This document shows, in pieces, positions 50,127 to 58,125 of a stretch of DNA of 64,000 bases (the stretch's first letter is position 1; every line of letters begins with the position of its first letter). The DNA is from Oscillospiraceae bacterium (GTDB lineage Bacteria > Bacillota > Clostridia > Oscillospirales > QAMX01). The notes beneath the pieces are model-generated. The model worked only from the letters and a program-made list of their open reading frames with translations, was not told where the DNA came from and ran no database searches. Both the position numbers and the translations under genes were made by a program. Location of the stretch: contig SVLQ01000003.1 of the NCBI GenBank assembly GCA_015067825.1, positions 161,944-225,943 of the forward strand, given 5' to 3'.

Positions 50127-50560
50127 TCGGCCTTTTTGAATTTGGTCGTGATGAAAACGACAAAGCCTTCGTCGTCCGAACCTCTCGTCCAACCGTCCTC
50201 GCTGAGCTCGGTTGTGTACCAAAGAACGCCGTCGCGTTCTTCCCATGTTCCGGGCTCCTGCGTCATCATGCCGTCGCGCAGCATAATCTCACCGGCCTGA
50301 ACCGCTTCGTCAACTTCTTCCTTCGTAACACCTTCCGGCAGGGGCATCAGCATGTACATCTTGCCGTCTTCGCAGAACTCGATCTGCGTGCTGATCATCG
50401 TGTTCCGATCGCGCAGCTCTTCCGCGACCGCTTCTTCATCCGTCTCATCCACATACGGCATCGGGGATTTTAGGTATTCTTCCGGTGTGAGATAGACCAT
50501 AGTGTCTTCATCCGAAATCGTACCGATCGAGTGAACGACCCATTTTCCGACAAAACTCAT
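50123..50560 (-). CDS. hypothetical protein (lipocalin-like small family)
   Basis: Start MSFVGKWVVHSIGTISDEDTMVYLTPEEYLKS at 50560 with RBS ggaggaag. Confidence 0.65.
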   Translation of the reverse strand: MSFVGKWVVHSIGTISDEDTMVYLTPEEYLKSPMPYVDETDEEAVAEELRDRNTMISTQIEFCEDGKMYMLMPLPEGVTKEEVDEAVQAGEIMLRDGMMTQEPGTWEERDGVLWYTTELSEDGWTRGSDDEGFVVFITTKFKKAE

Positions 50561-50850
50561 AGAGCTTCCTCCTTTATTCGCTTGGCCGAAAAGCAACGAC
50601 AGCAAAACGTCGACCAACAGCACTGTGCTGCCGCGCATAGAGCGGACAATTAACGCAGAAAAAAGACGTCTATGCTTCGCCTTCTTTTGCGTTTTTGCAT
50701 AAAAACAGTACACAAGGATGTTTATAACGGAAAGTAAAATGTTTGATTTTATCGTATCACATTTATAATGGAATGTCAATTACTTTTTCACAAAAATGAG
50801 CTCTTTTTCGCATAAATTCATTTGGATTTTTAAATCCGAAGAAATGACGG

Positions 50851-50892
50851 AAAGAACCGGCAAGCTTCGGGAAGAAACTTGCCGGTTCTTTG
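50851..50892 (-). terminator. intrinsic terminator downstream of serine protease
   Basis: Inverted repeat aaagaaccggcaag...cttgccggttcttt. Confidence 0.8.
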
Positions 50893-50908
50893 GATAACAG
50901 CGTATAGA

Positions 50909-52555
50909 TTAATACTGAACAAAGCCGAGATCCGCAGCGGTGATATCGATGGGCTCGAGATCTTCGGTGATAAATGAGCACAGAAGATCGACTAAAATCG
51001 AGGCAGTGTCACGAAGAGAATTGAGTTCGTCCTGTGTGCTGATGTTTTCGTAGTTGGTGACCCCGAGCAGCATGTTTTCGTTGAAGGTCTCAGCAGTAAC
51101 TTGACCGCTGAGAACCCGATCGTAAACATCAAAATATTCCCAATAGTAGGTACCGTTCAGATCTTCATAGAATTCGATATAAACCCAATAGGTTGTCGTT
51201 CCGTCCAAGGTAACGATCAGGTCCAAAGTGACGGAGTTGTCGCTCTCGTAATAATAAGCTCTGCGGTAGTATTTGTAAGAATCAGTCGGTGTGCTGTCGA
51301 GATCAACGATGTAACACGCATTGTCTGCGTCGTATTCGCCGCTGTCGATAATCGCGTCCTTCAGCGTTTCAAACGTGTTGGATTCATTGCCGAAAAGATC
51401 GATCAAAGTCAGTGGTGCGCCGTATTCTAAATTATCCAGCTCCGTGACAAACACGGAGAAGTTCAGGTTTTGCGAATCGCGAACGAGGAAGGTATTGATA
51501 CCGATGACCTCACCGTAGGAGTTGATCAGCGGACCACCGGAGTTGCCGGGGGACATCGCCGCATCGTGCTGCACGTACGTTACGCCATCCATCACTCGCT
51601 CAGCGTACGTAATGATACCTTGAGCATACGTATTGGTCAAACCGCGGGAAGAACCGAGCGTATAAACCGTTTCGCCAACCTTGACGGGATTTTTGCAAAC
51701 AGTCGCAACGGTCAGGCCACTTGCATCGATTTTCAAAACCGCCAAGTCAATGACGGCATCGAAGGCCAAAACCGTGTCAATATCGTAGACCTTGCCGTTG
51801 AGCGCAATGTCTGCGTAGTAAGCGCCTTCGATGACGTGGTAGTTGGTGACAATTGTGCCATCGGCGGTGATGACAAAACCTGTGCCTGTAGCGAAGGCAT
51901 CGCCGTTTTTGTCATAGACCGTGATCTCACCGACATATTCGATCGACTGCGTATACAGATCGGTAGCAGTAATCGTGGGCAGGGTGTAAGACTCTGTATA
52001 CAGATCTCCGCACACGGAGCAGGTATATTCCATCGTGCCTTCGGCAATACAGGTAGCCGGAACGACGACAACGCCTTCGCCGTAGCTGTGGTCGGCAAGA
52101 TCGGTTTTCGACTGCGCAACGATCGTCACGCCGCAAACGGCGCAGTGGCGGCCTTCGGTCATACCGGCGGAGGTACAGGTCGCTTCGATTGCTTCGTCGA
52201 TCACTTCTTCGTGGCCGAGTGCAGGAACAACCGTCTGCGCGACGATCACGTCGCCGCAGGCCGAGCAGTGCTTGCCCTCGGTTTTACCTTCGGTGGTACA
52301 AGTCGCCGTAACGGCGGCATCCGTCACTTCCACGTGGCCCAAAGCTTCCGTGACCTTCGAATCGGTGTATCCGCATTTTTCGCAGGTACGGCTCTGCAAA
52401 CCGTTGCTGGTGCAGGTAACGGTGCGTTCGACCGTCCATTGGTCGTATTTGTGGTTGCATTCGCCGTTGCCGCTGCTGGCGCTGCAGGCGACAAACAGAG
52501 CCAAAAACGCTGCAAATAGCGTGATGGTTGTTAGGCGCTTAACTGAGTGCTTCAT
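50909..52555 (-). CDS. lipid-anchored trypsin-like (S1C/HtrA-like) serine protease with N-terminal Cys-rich repeats
   Basis: Lipobox-like 'LFVACSASSG'; repeats 'ATCTTEGKTEGKHCSACGDVIVAQTVVPALGH'; triad regions 'TNYHVIEGAYY', 'FDAVIDLAVLKID', 'AAMSPGNSGGPLINSYGEVIGINT'. Confidence 0.9.
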   Translation of the reverse strand: MKHSVKRLTTITLFAAFLALFVACSASSGNGECNHKYDQWTVERTVTCTSNGLQSRTCEKCGYTDSKVTEALGHVEVTDAAVTATCTTEGKTEGKHCSACGDVIVAQTVVPALGHEEVIDEAIEATCTSAGMTEGRHCAVCGVTIVAQSKTDLADHSYGEGVVVVPATCIAEGTMEYTCSVCGDLYTESYTLPTITATDLYTQSIEYVGEITVYDKNGDAFATGTGFVITADGTIVTNYHVIEGAYYADIALNGKVYDIDTVLAFDAVIDLAVLKIDASGLTVATVCKNPVKVGETVYTLGSSRGLTNTYAQGIITYAERVMDGVTYVQHDAAMSPGNSGGPLINSYGEVIGINTFLVRDSQNLNFSVFVTELDNLEYGAPLTLIDLFGNESNTFETLKDAIIDSGEYDADNACYIVDLDSTPTDSYKYYRRAYYYESDNSVTLDLIVTLDGTTTYWVYIEFYEDLNGTYYWEYFDVYDRVLSGQVTAETFNENMLLGVTNYENISTQDELNSLRDTASILVDLLCSFITEDLEPIDITAADLGFVQY

Positions 52556-52762
52556 GATTTCCTCTCCTCAATTTCTGTTTGTCTTGAGAAAAAACTGAGC
52601 ATGAAACAATTTTGTATCCTGTGGGCGTAAAAATTGCTTTATGCACCTCGTTTCACTTTATATTGTACTCCCAAATACGAACTTTGTCAATCTTTGTCGA
52701 AGTGATCTCTGACGACGTTTTGCAGAAAACCGCTATCAAAGAAACCGGATATCCCAATTCTG

Positions 52763-52791
52763 TTGAAAAACGATGCGTGATATGGTAAAAT
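52763..52791 (+). promoter_or_regulatory. probable sigma-A promoter
   Basis: ttgaaa (52763-52768) - 17 nt - taaaat (52786-52791). Confidence 0.55.
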
Positions 52792-52822
52792 TAGAGAAAC
52801 AATTCATAAGCGAGGGATTCCT

Positions 52823-53446
52823 ATGAAGACATTTTTGTTCCAAGGCGATTCTATCACCGATGCCAACCGCAATCGCGACCACCGCACCCATCTCGGCTGC
52901 GGCTATGCGATGCTGACCGGTTCCCAACTGATGTACGACTATCCGGGCGAGCTGCGCTGCTTGAATCTCGGCGTCAGCGGCGACCGAATTACCGACGTCT
53001 ACGCCCGTATCAAAGAAGATATCATCAATCTGAAACCCGACTATATGACATTTCTGATCGGATTTAACGACGTTTCGCACGAACTGACGATGCAATGCGG
53101 CCTTAGTACCGAAAAATTTGAGATGATCTACTGCATGATGATCGACGAAATCAAAGCGGCTTTGCCGGAGATCAAGATCATCATCCTCGAACCCTTCGTC
53201 CTCAAAGGTCCGTCGACGGAACGGCTTTGGGAAGCGTTCGACCGCGAGGTGAAAAAGAATGCCGCAGCAGCCAAGCGCGTCGCCGAAAAATACGGTCTTC
53301 CGTTTGTCGCGCTGCAGGATAAATTCGATGCCGCCTGCAAACTCGTCGACACCACGTGGTGGAGCGGCGACGGTGTGCATCCGTCGTTTGCCGGCCATCA
53401 GCTGATCACCAATGAACTCTTGCCGGTCATCCGTTCGCTGCTCTGA
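52823..53446 (+). CDS. SGNH/GDSL hydrolase family protein
   Basis: 207 aa; 'LFQGDSITDANRNRD', 'FLIGFNDVSHEL', 'WSGDGVHPSFAGHQLI'. Confidence 0.9.
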   Translation: MKTFLFQGDSITDANRNRDHRTHLGCGYAMLTGSQLMYDYPGELRCLNLGVSGDRITDVYARIKEDIINLKPDYMTFLIGFNDVSHELTMQCGLSTEKFEMIYCMMIDEIKAALPEIKIIILEPFVLKGPSTERLWEAFDREVKKNAAAAKRVAEKYGLPFVALQDKFDAACKLVDTTWWSGDGVHPSFAGHQLITNELLPVIRSLL

Positions 53447-53498
53447 TTTGAGCGTGGCGAAAGGGTAGAGAAATTCGCAGAAACCTGTAAAAAGGAAT

Positions 53499-53527
53499 TG
53501 TATTTTTGATATTGCTGTGCTATAATG
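53499..53527 (+). promoter_or_regulatory. probable sigma-A promoter
   Basis: ttgtat (53499-53504) - 17 nt - tataat (53522-53527). Confidence 0.6.
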
Positions 53528-53564
53528 AAACCAATCATTCAGAAATAAAACGGAGGTAAGATTC

Positions 53565-54194
53565 ATGAAAATCAAACTTCTTTTCCAGGGCGACAGCATC
53601 ACCGATGCCGGCCGCGACAGAAATAACCCGCACGATCTCGGACAGGGCTATCCGAAATACGCCGCCGCGATCCTGAAAGAAAACTATCCCGAAGTTGATT
53701 TTGAGTTCATCGATCTCGGCATCAGCGGCGACCAGACCAAAGATCTGGTGGCTCGCCTGCAGTCCGATTTCATCGACGTGCAGCCCGATATCGTTTCTAT
53801 CATGATCGGTGTCAACGATACATGGCATCATGCTGCCGACCGCAGCTGGATCCCCAACGAAGTGTTTGAGGAACGCTATCGCACGGTTCTGAAAGCGATC
53901 AAAGAAAAGACCAACGCAAAAATCATGATCATCGAACCCTTCCTGATCCCGGTTGAGGATAAGCTCTTCTTCCGTGAAGACCTTGCCCCCAAGATCGAGA
54001 TCATCCGCAAGCTCGCGCGCGAATACGCCGACGCCTATCTCCCGACCGACGGTCTGCTGCAGTCCGCCTTCATCGGCGACGACCCGCTTTCCTACGCCGC
54101 CGACGGCGTCCACCCGACCGCCAAGGGTGCTGCCTACATCGGCGAACTCTACGACCTCTATATCAGCGATATCCTCGAAGAACTGGTCGACTAA
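53565..54194 (+). CDS. SGNH/GDSL hydrolase family protein
   Basis: 209 aa; 'LLFQGDSITDAGRDRNNPHDLGQGYPKY', 'IMIGVNDTWH', 'YAADGVHPTAKGAAYIG'. Confidence 0.92.
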   Translation: MKIKLLFQGDSITDAGRDRNNPHDLGQGYPKYAAAILKENYPEVDFEFIDLGISGDQTKDLVARLQSDFIDVQPDIVSIMIGVNDTWHHAADRSWIPNEVFEERYRTVLKAIKEKTNAKIMIIEPFLIPVEDKLFFREDLAPKIEIIRKLAREYADAYLPTDGLLQSAFIGDDPLSYAADGVHPTAKGAAYIGELYDLYISDILEELVD

Positions 54195-54197
54195 ACG

Positions 54198-54234
54198 AAA
54201 ACCGCCGCTGTCCAATCGGACAGCGGCGGTTTTA
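54198..54234. terminator. intrinsic terminator between convergent genes
   Basis: aaaaccgccgctgtcc-aatc-ggacagcggcggtttt. Confidence 0.85.
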
Positions 54235-54237
54235 TAG

Positions 54238-54966
54238 TTACGCGTGTTTCAGAATAAACTCAACGACCGGGGTCGGATCTTCAAGGCCGTGCGGATGGTG
54301 ATTGCAGCCGGGTTTGATGTGCTCGATGTATTCCACACCGGCATCCTGGTAGGCACGCACGACGAAGACGCCGTTTTCGCAGTATGGGACGACCGTATCG
54401 CTGTCGCCGGCGACCATCGCGAGTGGGATCCTTGCGGCGACCAACGCAGGCAAACGGTCGAGGGGCATATCGCGGTAAGCCATCAGCTCGGCAATGCTCG
54501 CAAGCCCCAACGCGTCCAGAACTTCTTGGTGTTCGCGTTCACTCATCGGATTGCCGACACCGAAACCGCACGGGCAGCTCATGTAGTTGACGACCGGCGC
54601 ATCCGCATAAATGCACGCGGTCAGCTCCGGGTATGATGCGGCAAACTTGATCGCGATCAATCCGCCGCAGCTCATGCCCACAGGGACGATGCGTTCGCTG
54701 AGGCCGTATTTTTCTGCGACAAATCGCACAAAGCGTGCCTGACGGTCGAGATTATCCTGCGTGCCCCAACGGTTGGTGTTGTCAACGAAGCAGAGGTGGA
54801 ATCCTTTTTCCAAAAGCGGAATCTCGAGTTCATCGGGAAAAGCGTTCCAGTATTCCGTTTTCAGCGCCAAACGGCCGCAGGCGGGAACGGACGGAAACAC
54901 CACGATGGCCTCGCGGTCTTCAAACAAAAAGCTTTCGGCTTCAAAACCGTGCCAGTTTTCTCTCAT
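54238..54966 (-). CDS. alpha/beta hydrolase
   Basis: 242 aa; 'RIVPVGMSCGGLIAIKFAASYPEL' nucleophile elbow (GMSCGG), 'MVAGDSDTVVPY', C-terminal 'GCNHHPHG'. Confidence 0.85.
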   Translation of the reverse strand: MRENWHGFEAESFLFEDREAIVVFPSVPACGRLALKTEYWNAFPDELEIPLLEKGFHLCFVDNTNRWGTQDNLDRQARFVRFVAEKYGLSERIVPVGMSCGGLIAIKFAASYPELTACIYADAPVVNYMSCPCGFGVGNPMSEREHQEVLDALGLASIAELMAYRDMPLDRLPALVAARIPLAMVAGDSDTVVPYCENGVFVVRAYQDAGVEYIEHIKPGCNHHPHGLEDPTPVVEFILKHA

Positions 54967-55176
54967 AACAAAGCTCCTTTTATCATACTAAACGTATGAT
55001 ACATGATTTTTTCGCAGTTGTCAAGAAAAGAATGGTGCATAACATATGCATGTCAATTGAAAAAATCAACTCACAGTTAAAACGTGTCTCGCGTCTGTAC
55101 CTTGTAAGTTTTCTTTTTTGCTGTATAATATAGTCAGAACACCGGTGCTTCAATTCTGAGAAACGAGGCAAATTAT

Positions 55177-56304
55177 ATGCAGCTTTATATCGGAGAAAAC
55201 ATTAAACGCCTTCGCAGGCAAAAAGGAATTACACAGGAAACTCTCGCGGAACGCATGCACGTTTCGACAGCCGCAGTTTCAAAATGGGAAAGAAACGAAA
55301 CCTTTCCCGATATCAGTATGGTGATTCCGTTGGCATCCTATTTCGGGGTGTCGACCGATGAATTGCTTGGATTGAATGCGGCCAAAAACGAAGAAACGAT
55401 CAAACAGTATATCGCGGAATCCGAGCATTTGGCCGCACTCGGAAAAGAACTCGACCGATTTGAACTCATCACAAAAGCATACAGCGAGTTTCCAAATGAC
55501 TGGAGAATCGTTGAATTGTATATGTGGGAGTTGAACTATGATCCGCACTATCGTGAAGAACCTTACGGAAACGAAATCCACAAAGATGAACTATATCGTT
55601 TGTGTGAGCGGGTTCTGGACGAGTGTAATCTTGACCAAACAAGATACGCTGCGCTTTCGATCATCGGAGGTCTGTATCTTCTTGATGGGGAAAAGGAAAA
55701 AGCCATCGAAACGGCCATGCGCTTTCCTCCATATTGGAGCACGCAAGGTGAGGAACTTGAGGGCTGCTATGACCGTGAAAAAGAAACGGAGGAGTGGTTT
55801 GCTCAACTACGAGAAAACATTTGGAGGCTTACATCCGCATTGTACGTAAAACTCCGAAATGCCACGTTGTATGCAAAAGATATCACCCCATACGAGCAAA
55901 TCGAAAATTTTAAAAAGGCAGTGTGCTTGATAAAAATGGTTTTTGACCAGGGTGATTTCGGTTGGTATCATTACGATCTGAGTGATTTGTATCTCTGGAT
56001 TGCCAATCGCTATGTCTTGATCAATGATTTGGACAGAGCGTTTGAGAATTATGAGCTGGGCTTCAAACATGCCAAATCGTATGACACGCTTCCCAAAATC
56101 ACTACGCATACGTCCTTCCTTGTGAGAGGGAAAAACTTCGACAAAACCAAAACCAATTCCTCTACTGAAAAGAATATGGTTGCAATGCAAATCGATCGTC
56201 TGTATTCGTGGGATGTTTACGGAAAGGTAAAAGATGACCCTCGAATGAAAAAACTTCTCGCAGAATATGAACCGCTGGCAGGGAACAAAAAAGATCATCC
56301 GTAA
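55177..56304 (+). CDS. XRE family HTH regulator with C-terminal TPR-like region
   Basis: 375 aa; 'NIKRLRRQKGITQETLAERMHVSTAAVSKWERNETFPDISMVIPLASYFGVSTDELLG'. Confidence 0.88.
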   Translation: MQLYIGENIKRLRRQKGITQETLAERMHVSTAAVSKWERNETFPDISMVIPLASYFGVSTDELLGLNAAKNEETIKQYIAESEHLAALGKELDRFELITKAYSEFPNDWRIVELYMWELNYDPHYREEPYGNEIHKDELYRLCERVLDECNLDQTRYAALSIIGGLYLLDGEKEKAIETAMRFPPYWSTQGEELEGCYDREKETEEWFAQLRENIWRLTSALYVKLRNATLYAKDITPYEQIENFKKAVCLIKMVFDQGDFGWYHYDLSDLYLWIANRYVLINDLDRAFENYELGFKHAKSYDTLPKITTHTSFLVRGKNFDKTKTNSSTEKNMVAMQIDRLYSWDVYGKVKDDPRMKKLLAEYEPLAGNKKDHP

Positions 56305-56366
56305 ATATTTCTCTCGTCGCCCTTGCGCGGTGCGGTCTTTTTTGGCCCAAAATAAGCAATGCCTAT

Positions 56367-56405
56367 GAAAAAAGGAGTACGAACATTTTGTTCGTACTCC
56401 TTTTT
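56367..56405. terminator. intrinsic terminator between convergent genes
   Basis: aaaaaaggagtacgaaca-tttt-gttcgtactccttttt type inverted repeat. Confidence 0.85.
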
Positions 56406-56436
56406 GATCATCGGTATATATCCTTTGTCTCGTGAT

Positions 56437-57735
56437 TTACTCTTTGTCTCGGCGTTTGGACGAAGATTCGTCCTCGTCCTCTTCATCGGCTTTCGGCTGA
56501 ACCAAAACTTCAACCTCCAGAATTCGCTTGGCATCGGCATCGAGAACCGTAAAGTCGAGGTTCTGATAGCTGAGTTTGTCGCCGACGGAGGGGATCGTGC
56601 CGAATTGCTCGATCAGCCAGCCGCTGACGGTCGAGGAAGAAATTTCGTCTTTATCAATCTCTTCCAGGTCGAATTGCTCAAACATATCTTCCACTTCGGC
56701 GATGCCGAGAACCTTGTATTTGTTCTCTTCAAGTTTGATAAAGTTCTCGACGATCTCGTCGTGTTCGTCCCAAATATCGCCGACCAGCTCTTCGAGGATA
56801 TCTTCCATCGTGACCAAGCCCACCGTACCGCCGTATTCGTCGGTGATAAATGCCATGTGTGATTTCGTCTGCTGCAGCAAACGGAGCAGGTCGAAGATCT
56901 TCATGCTGCCGGTGATGAAGACCGGAGGCTTGACGATTTCGGAGAGGGGGAGATTGCGGCGCACCACACGGTTGAAGAAGTCCTTGTGGTGGATCACGCC
57001 GACGATGTTGTCGAGCGTACCGTCGAACACCGGCAGACGCGAATAGCCGGAATCGGCAAACGCATCGGCGATCTCGTCGCGGGTCGCATCCGCGGGAATT
57101 GCGACAAAGTCGACGCGGGGGGAAAGGATATCCTCGGCCGAAAGGTCGGTGAATTCGATCGCGCTACGGATCAGTTCGCCTTCTTCTTCGTCGATGTCGC
57201 CTTCGGTCTCGGCTTCGTCGACGATCGTGATCAGCTCTTGTTCGGTGTCGCGTTTGATCTCTTTGGTGCGGAAGATCTTGGACATCAGCACCTTAACGCC
57301 GGCAAAGATAAAGTTCAGCGGCGCGAGTACGATCATGATAACGCGGATGATCGGGGCGGTGAAAAGTGCAAACGAATCGGCGGCGTCTTTGGCCAGTCCT
57401 TTGGGTGTGATTTCGCCGAAAATCAAAACGACGACCGTGACAACGACCGTAGAGATCGTGGCACCATTTGTCTTGAACAGACTGACAAAGAAAACGGTAG
57501 CGATCGTCGAAAGGGCGATGTTGACAATGTTGTTGCCGATCAAAATCGTCGAGATCAGCTTGTCAAAATTGTCGGATAAGCGCAGAACGAGTGCGGCGCG
57601 CTTGTTTTTTTCGTCTGCGAGTGCCTTCATGCGGATGCGGTTCATCGAGAGGAAGGCCGTTTCCGTTGCCGAAAAATAAGCCGACATGATGACCAGGCAG
57701 ACCATTGCGATAATTGTATAAACGTAATTTTCCAT
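56437..57735 (-). CDS. CNNM/HlyC-CorC family transporter-like protein (DUF21-CBS-CBS-CorC_HlyC)
   Basis: 432 aa; 'SAYFSATETAFLSMNRIRMKALAD', 'LIGNNIVNIALSTIAT', 'IFGEITPKGLAKD', 'SPRVDFVAIPADAT', 'FITDEYGGTVGLVTMEDILEELVGDIWDEHD'. Confidence 0.93.
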   Translation of the reverse strand: MENYVYTIIAMVCLVIMSAYFSATETAFLSMNRIRMKALADEKNKRAALVLRLSDNFDKLISTILIGNNIVNIALSTIATVFFVSLFKTNGATISTVVVTVVVLIFGEITPKGLAKDAADSFALFTAPIIRVIMIVLAPLNFIFAGVKVLMSKIFRTKEIKRDTEQELITIVDEAETEGDIDEEEGELIRSAIEFTDLSAEDILSPRVDFVAIPADATRDEIADAFADSGYSRLPVFDGTLDNIVGVIHHKDFFNRVVRRNLPLSEIVKPPVFITGSMKIFDLLRLLQQTKSHMAFITDEYGGTVGLVTMEDILEELVGDIWDEHDEIVENFIKLEENKYKVLGIAEVEDMFEQFDLEEIDKDEISSSTVSGWLIEQFGTIPSVGDKLSYQNLDFTVLDADAKRILEVEVLVQPKADEEDEDESSSKRRDKE

Positions 57736-57839
57736 GCAGTTATTTCCTCCGGTTATGTTCGGTTGTTGTGAAACTTGCCGCTGCGGGTATCAGGGCCGTC
57801 TGCACAACCGAAGCGAAGAAGGTTGGTGGAAATAACTGC
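57736..57839 (-). promoter_or_regulatory. candidate SD-sequestering attenuator structure in 5'UTR of CNNM/CorC gene
   Basis: gcagttatttcc (57736-57747) is the exact reverse complement of ggaaataactgc (57828-57839); SD ggagg at 57750-57746 on the minus strand; nested 9-bp repeat ttcggttgt (57758-57766) / acaaccgaa (57804-57812). Confidence 0.6.
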
Positions 57840-57909
57840 CGGCGAAGTCGGAAAGCAGCCAAAGCTGCGATCGTCGCGGCGAATCAGCGGGTAACGGAGA
57901 CTCGTCCAT
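57790..57909 (-). CDS. putative leader peptide (39 aa) upstream of CNNM/CorC gene
   Basis: ATG at 57909 preceded by agagga-ttttt; MDESPLPADSPRRSQLWLLSDFAGSYFHQPSSLRLCRRP*; below the length cutoff of the supplied ORF track. Confidence 0.45.
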   Translation of the reverse strand: MDESPLPADSPRRSQLWLLSDFAGSYFHQPSSLRLCRRP

Positions 57910-57939
57910 AAAAATCCTCTTTCATTCAAAAATTAAATC

Positions 57940-57960
57940 TGCATTTTCTATAAAAATGCA
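57940..57960 (-). other. 5'-terminal hairpin of CNNM/CorC leader transcript
   Basis: tgcatttt-tatag-aaaatgca on the minus strand, just after the predicted TSS. Confidence 0.55.
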
Positions 57961-57969
57961 ATTTTATAT

Positions 57970-57998
57970 ATTATATCATAATCGTTCGGTTCTGTCTA
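57970..57998 (-). promoter_or_regulatory. sigma-A type promoter for CNNM/CorC leader
   Basis: Minus strand tagaca (57998-57993) - 17 nt - tataat (57975-57970). Confidence 0.7.
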
Positions 57999-58125
57999 AC
58001 CTGAAATCAGCGGAAAACCGCGTTGAATCGGCGAAAATACCTGAAAAAGTGCGGCAGCAGCGCTTTCGTCGATGAAATCGGCGTTTTCCGCTCGTTTTCA
58101 CACGCGCTTTCGCTATTCGCCGGGG

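Noticed and set aside
49680-50560. Two small overlapping minus-strand genes considered as a toxin-antitoxin pair
   Set aside because: Overlap suggests coupling, but neither protein resembles a toxin or a DNA-binding antitoxin.
57736-57839. 12-bp inverted repeat considered as an invertible (phase-variable) promoter or transposon end
   Set aside because: Inner segment is only 80 nt, no recombinase gene is in the window, and the arm exactly overlaps an SD; an RNA-structure explanation fits better.
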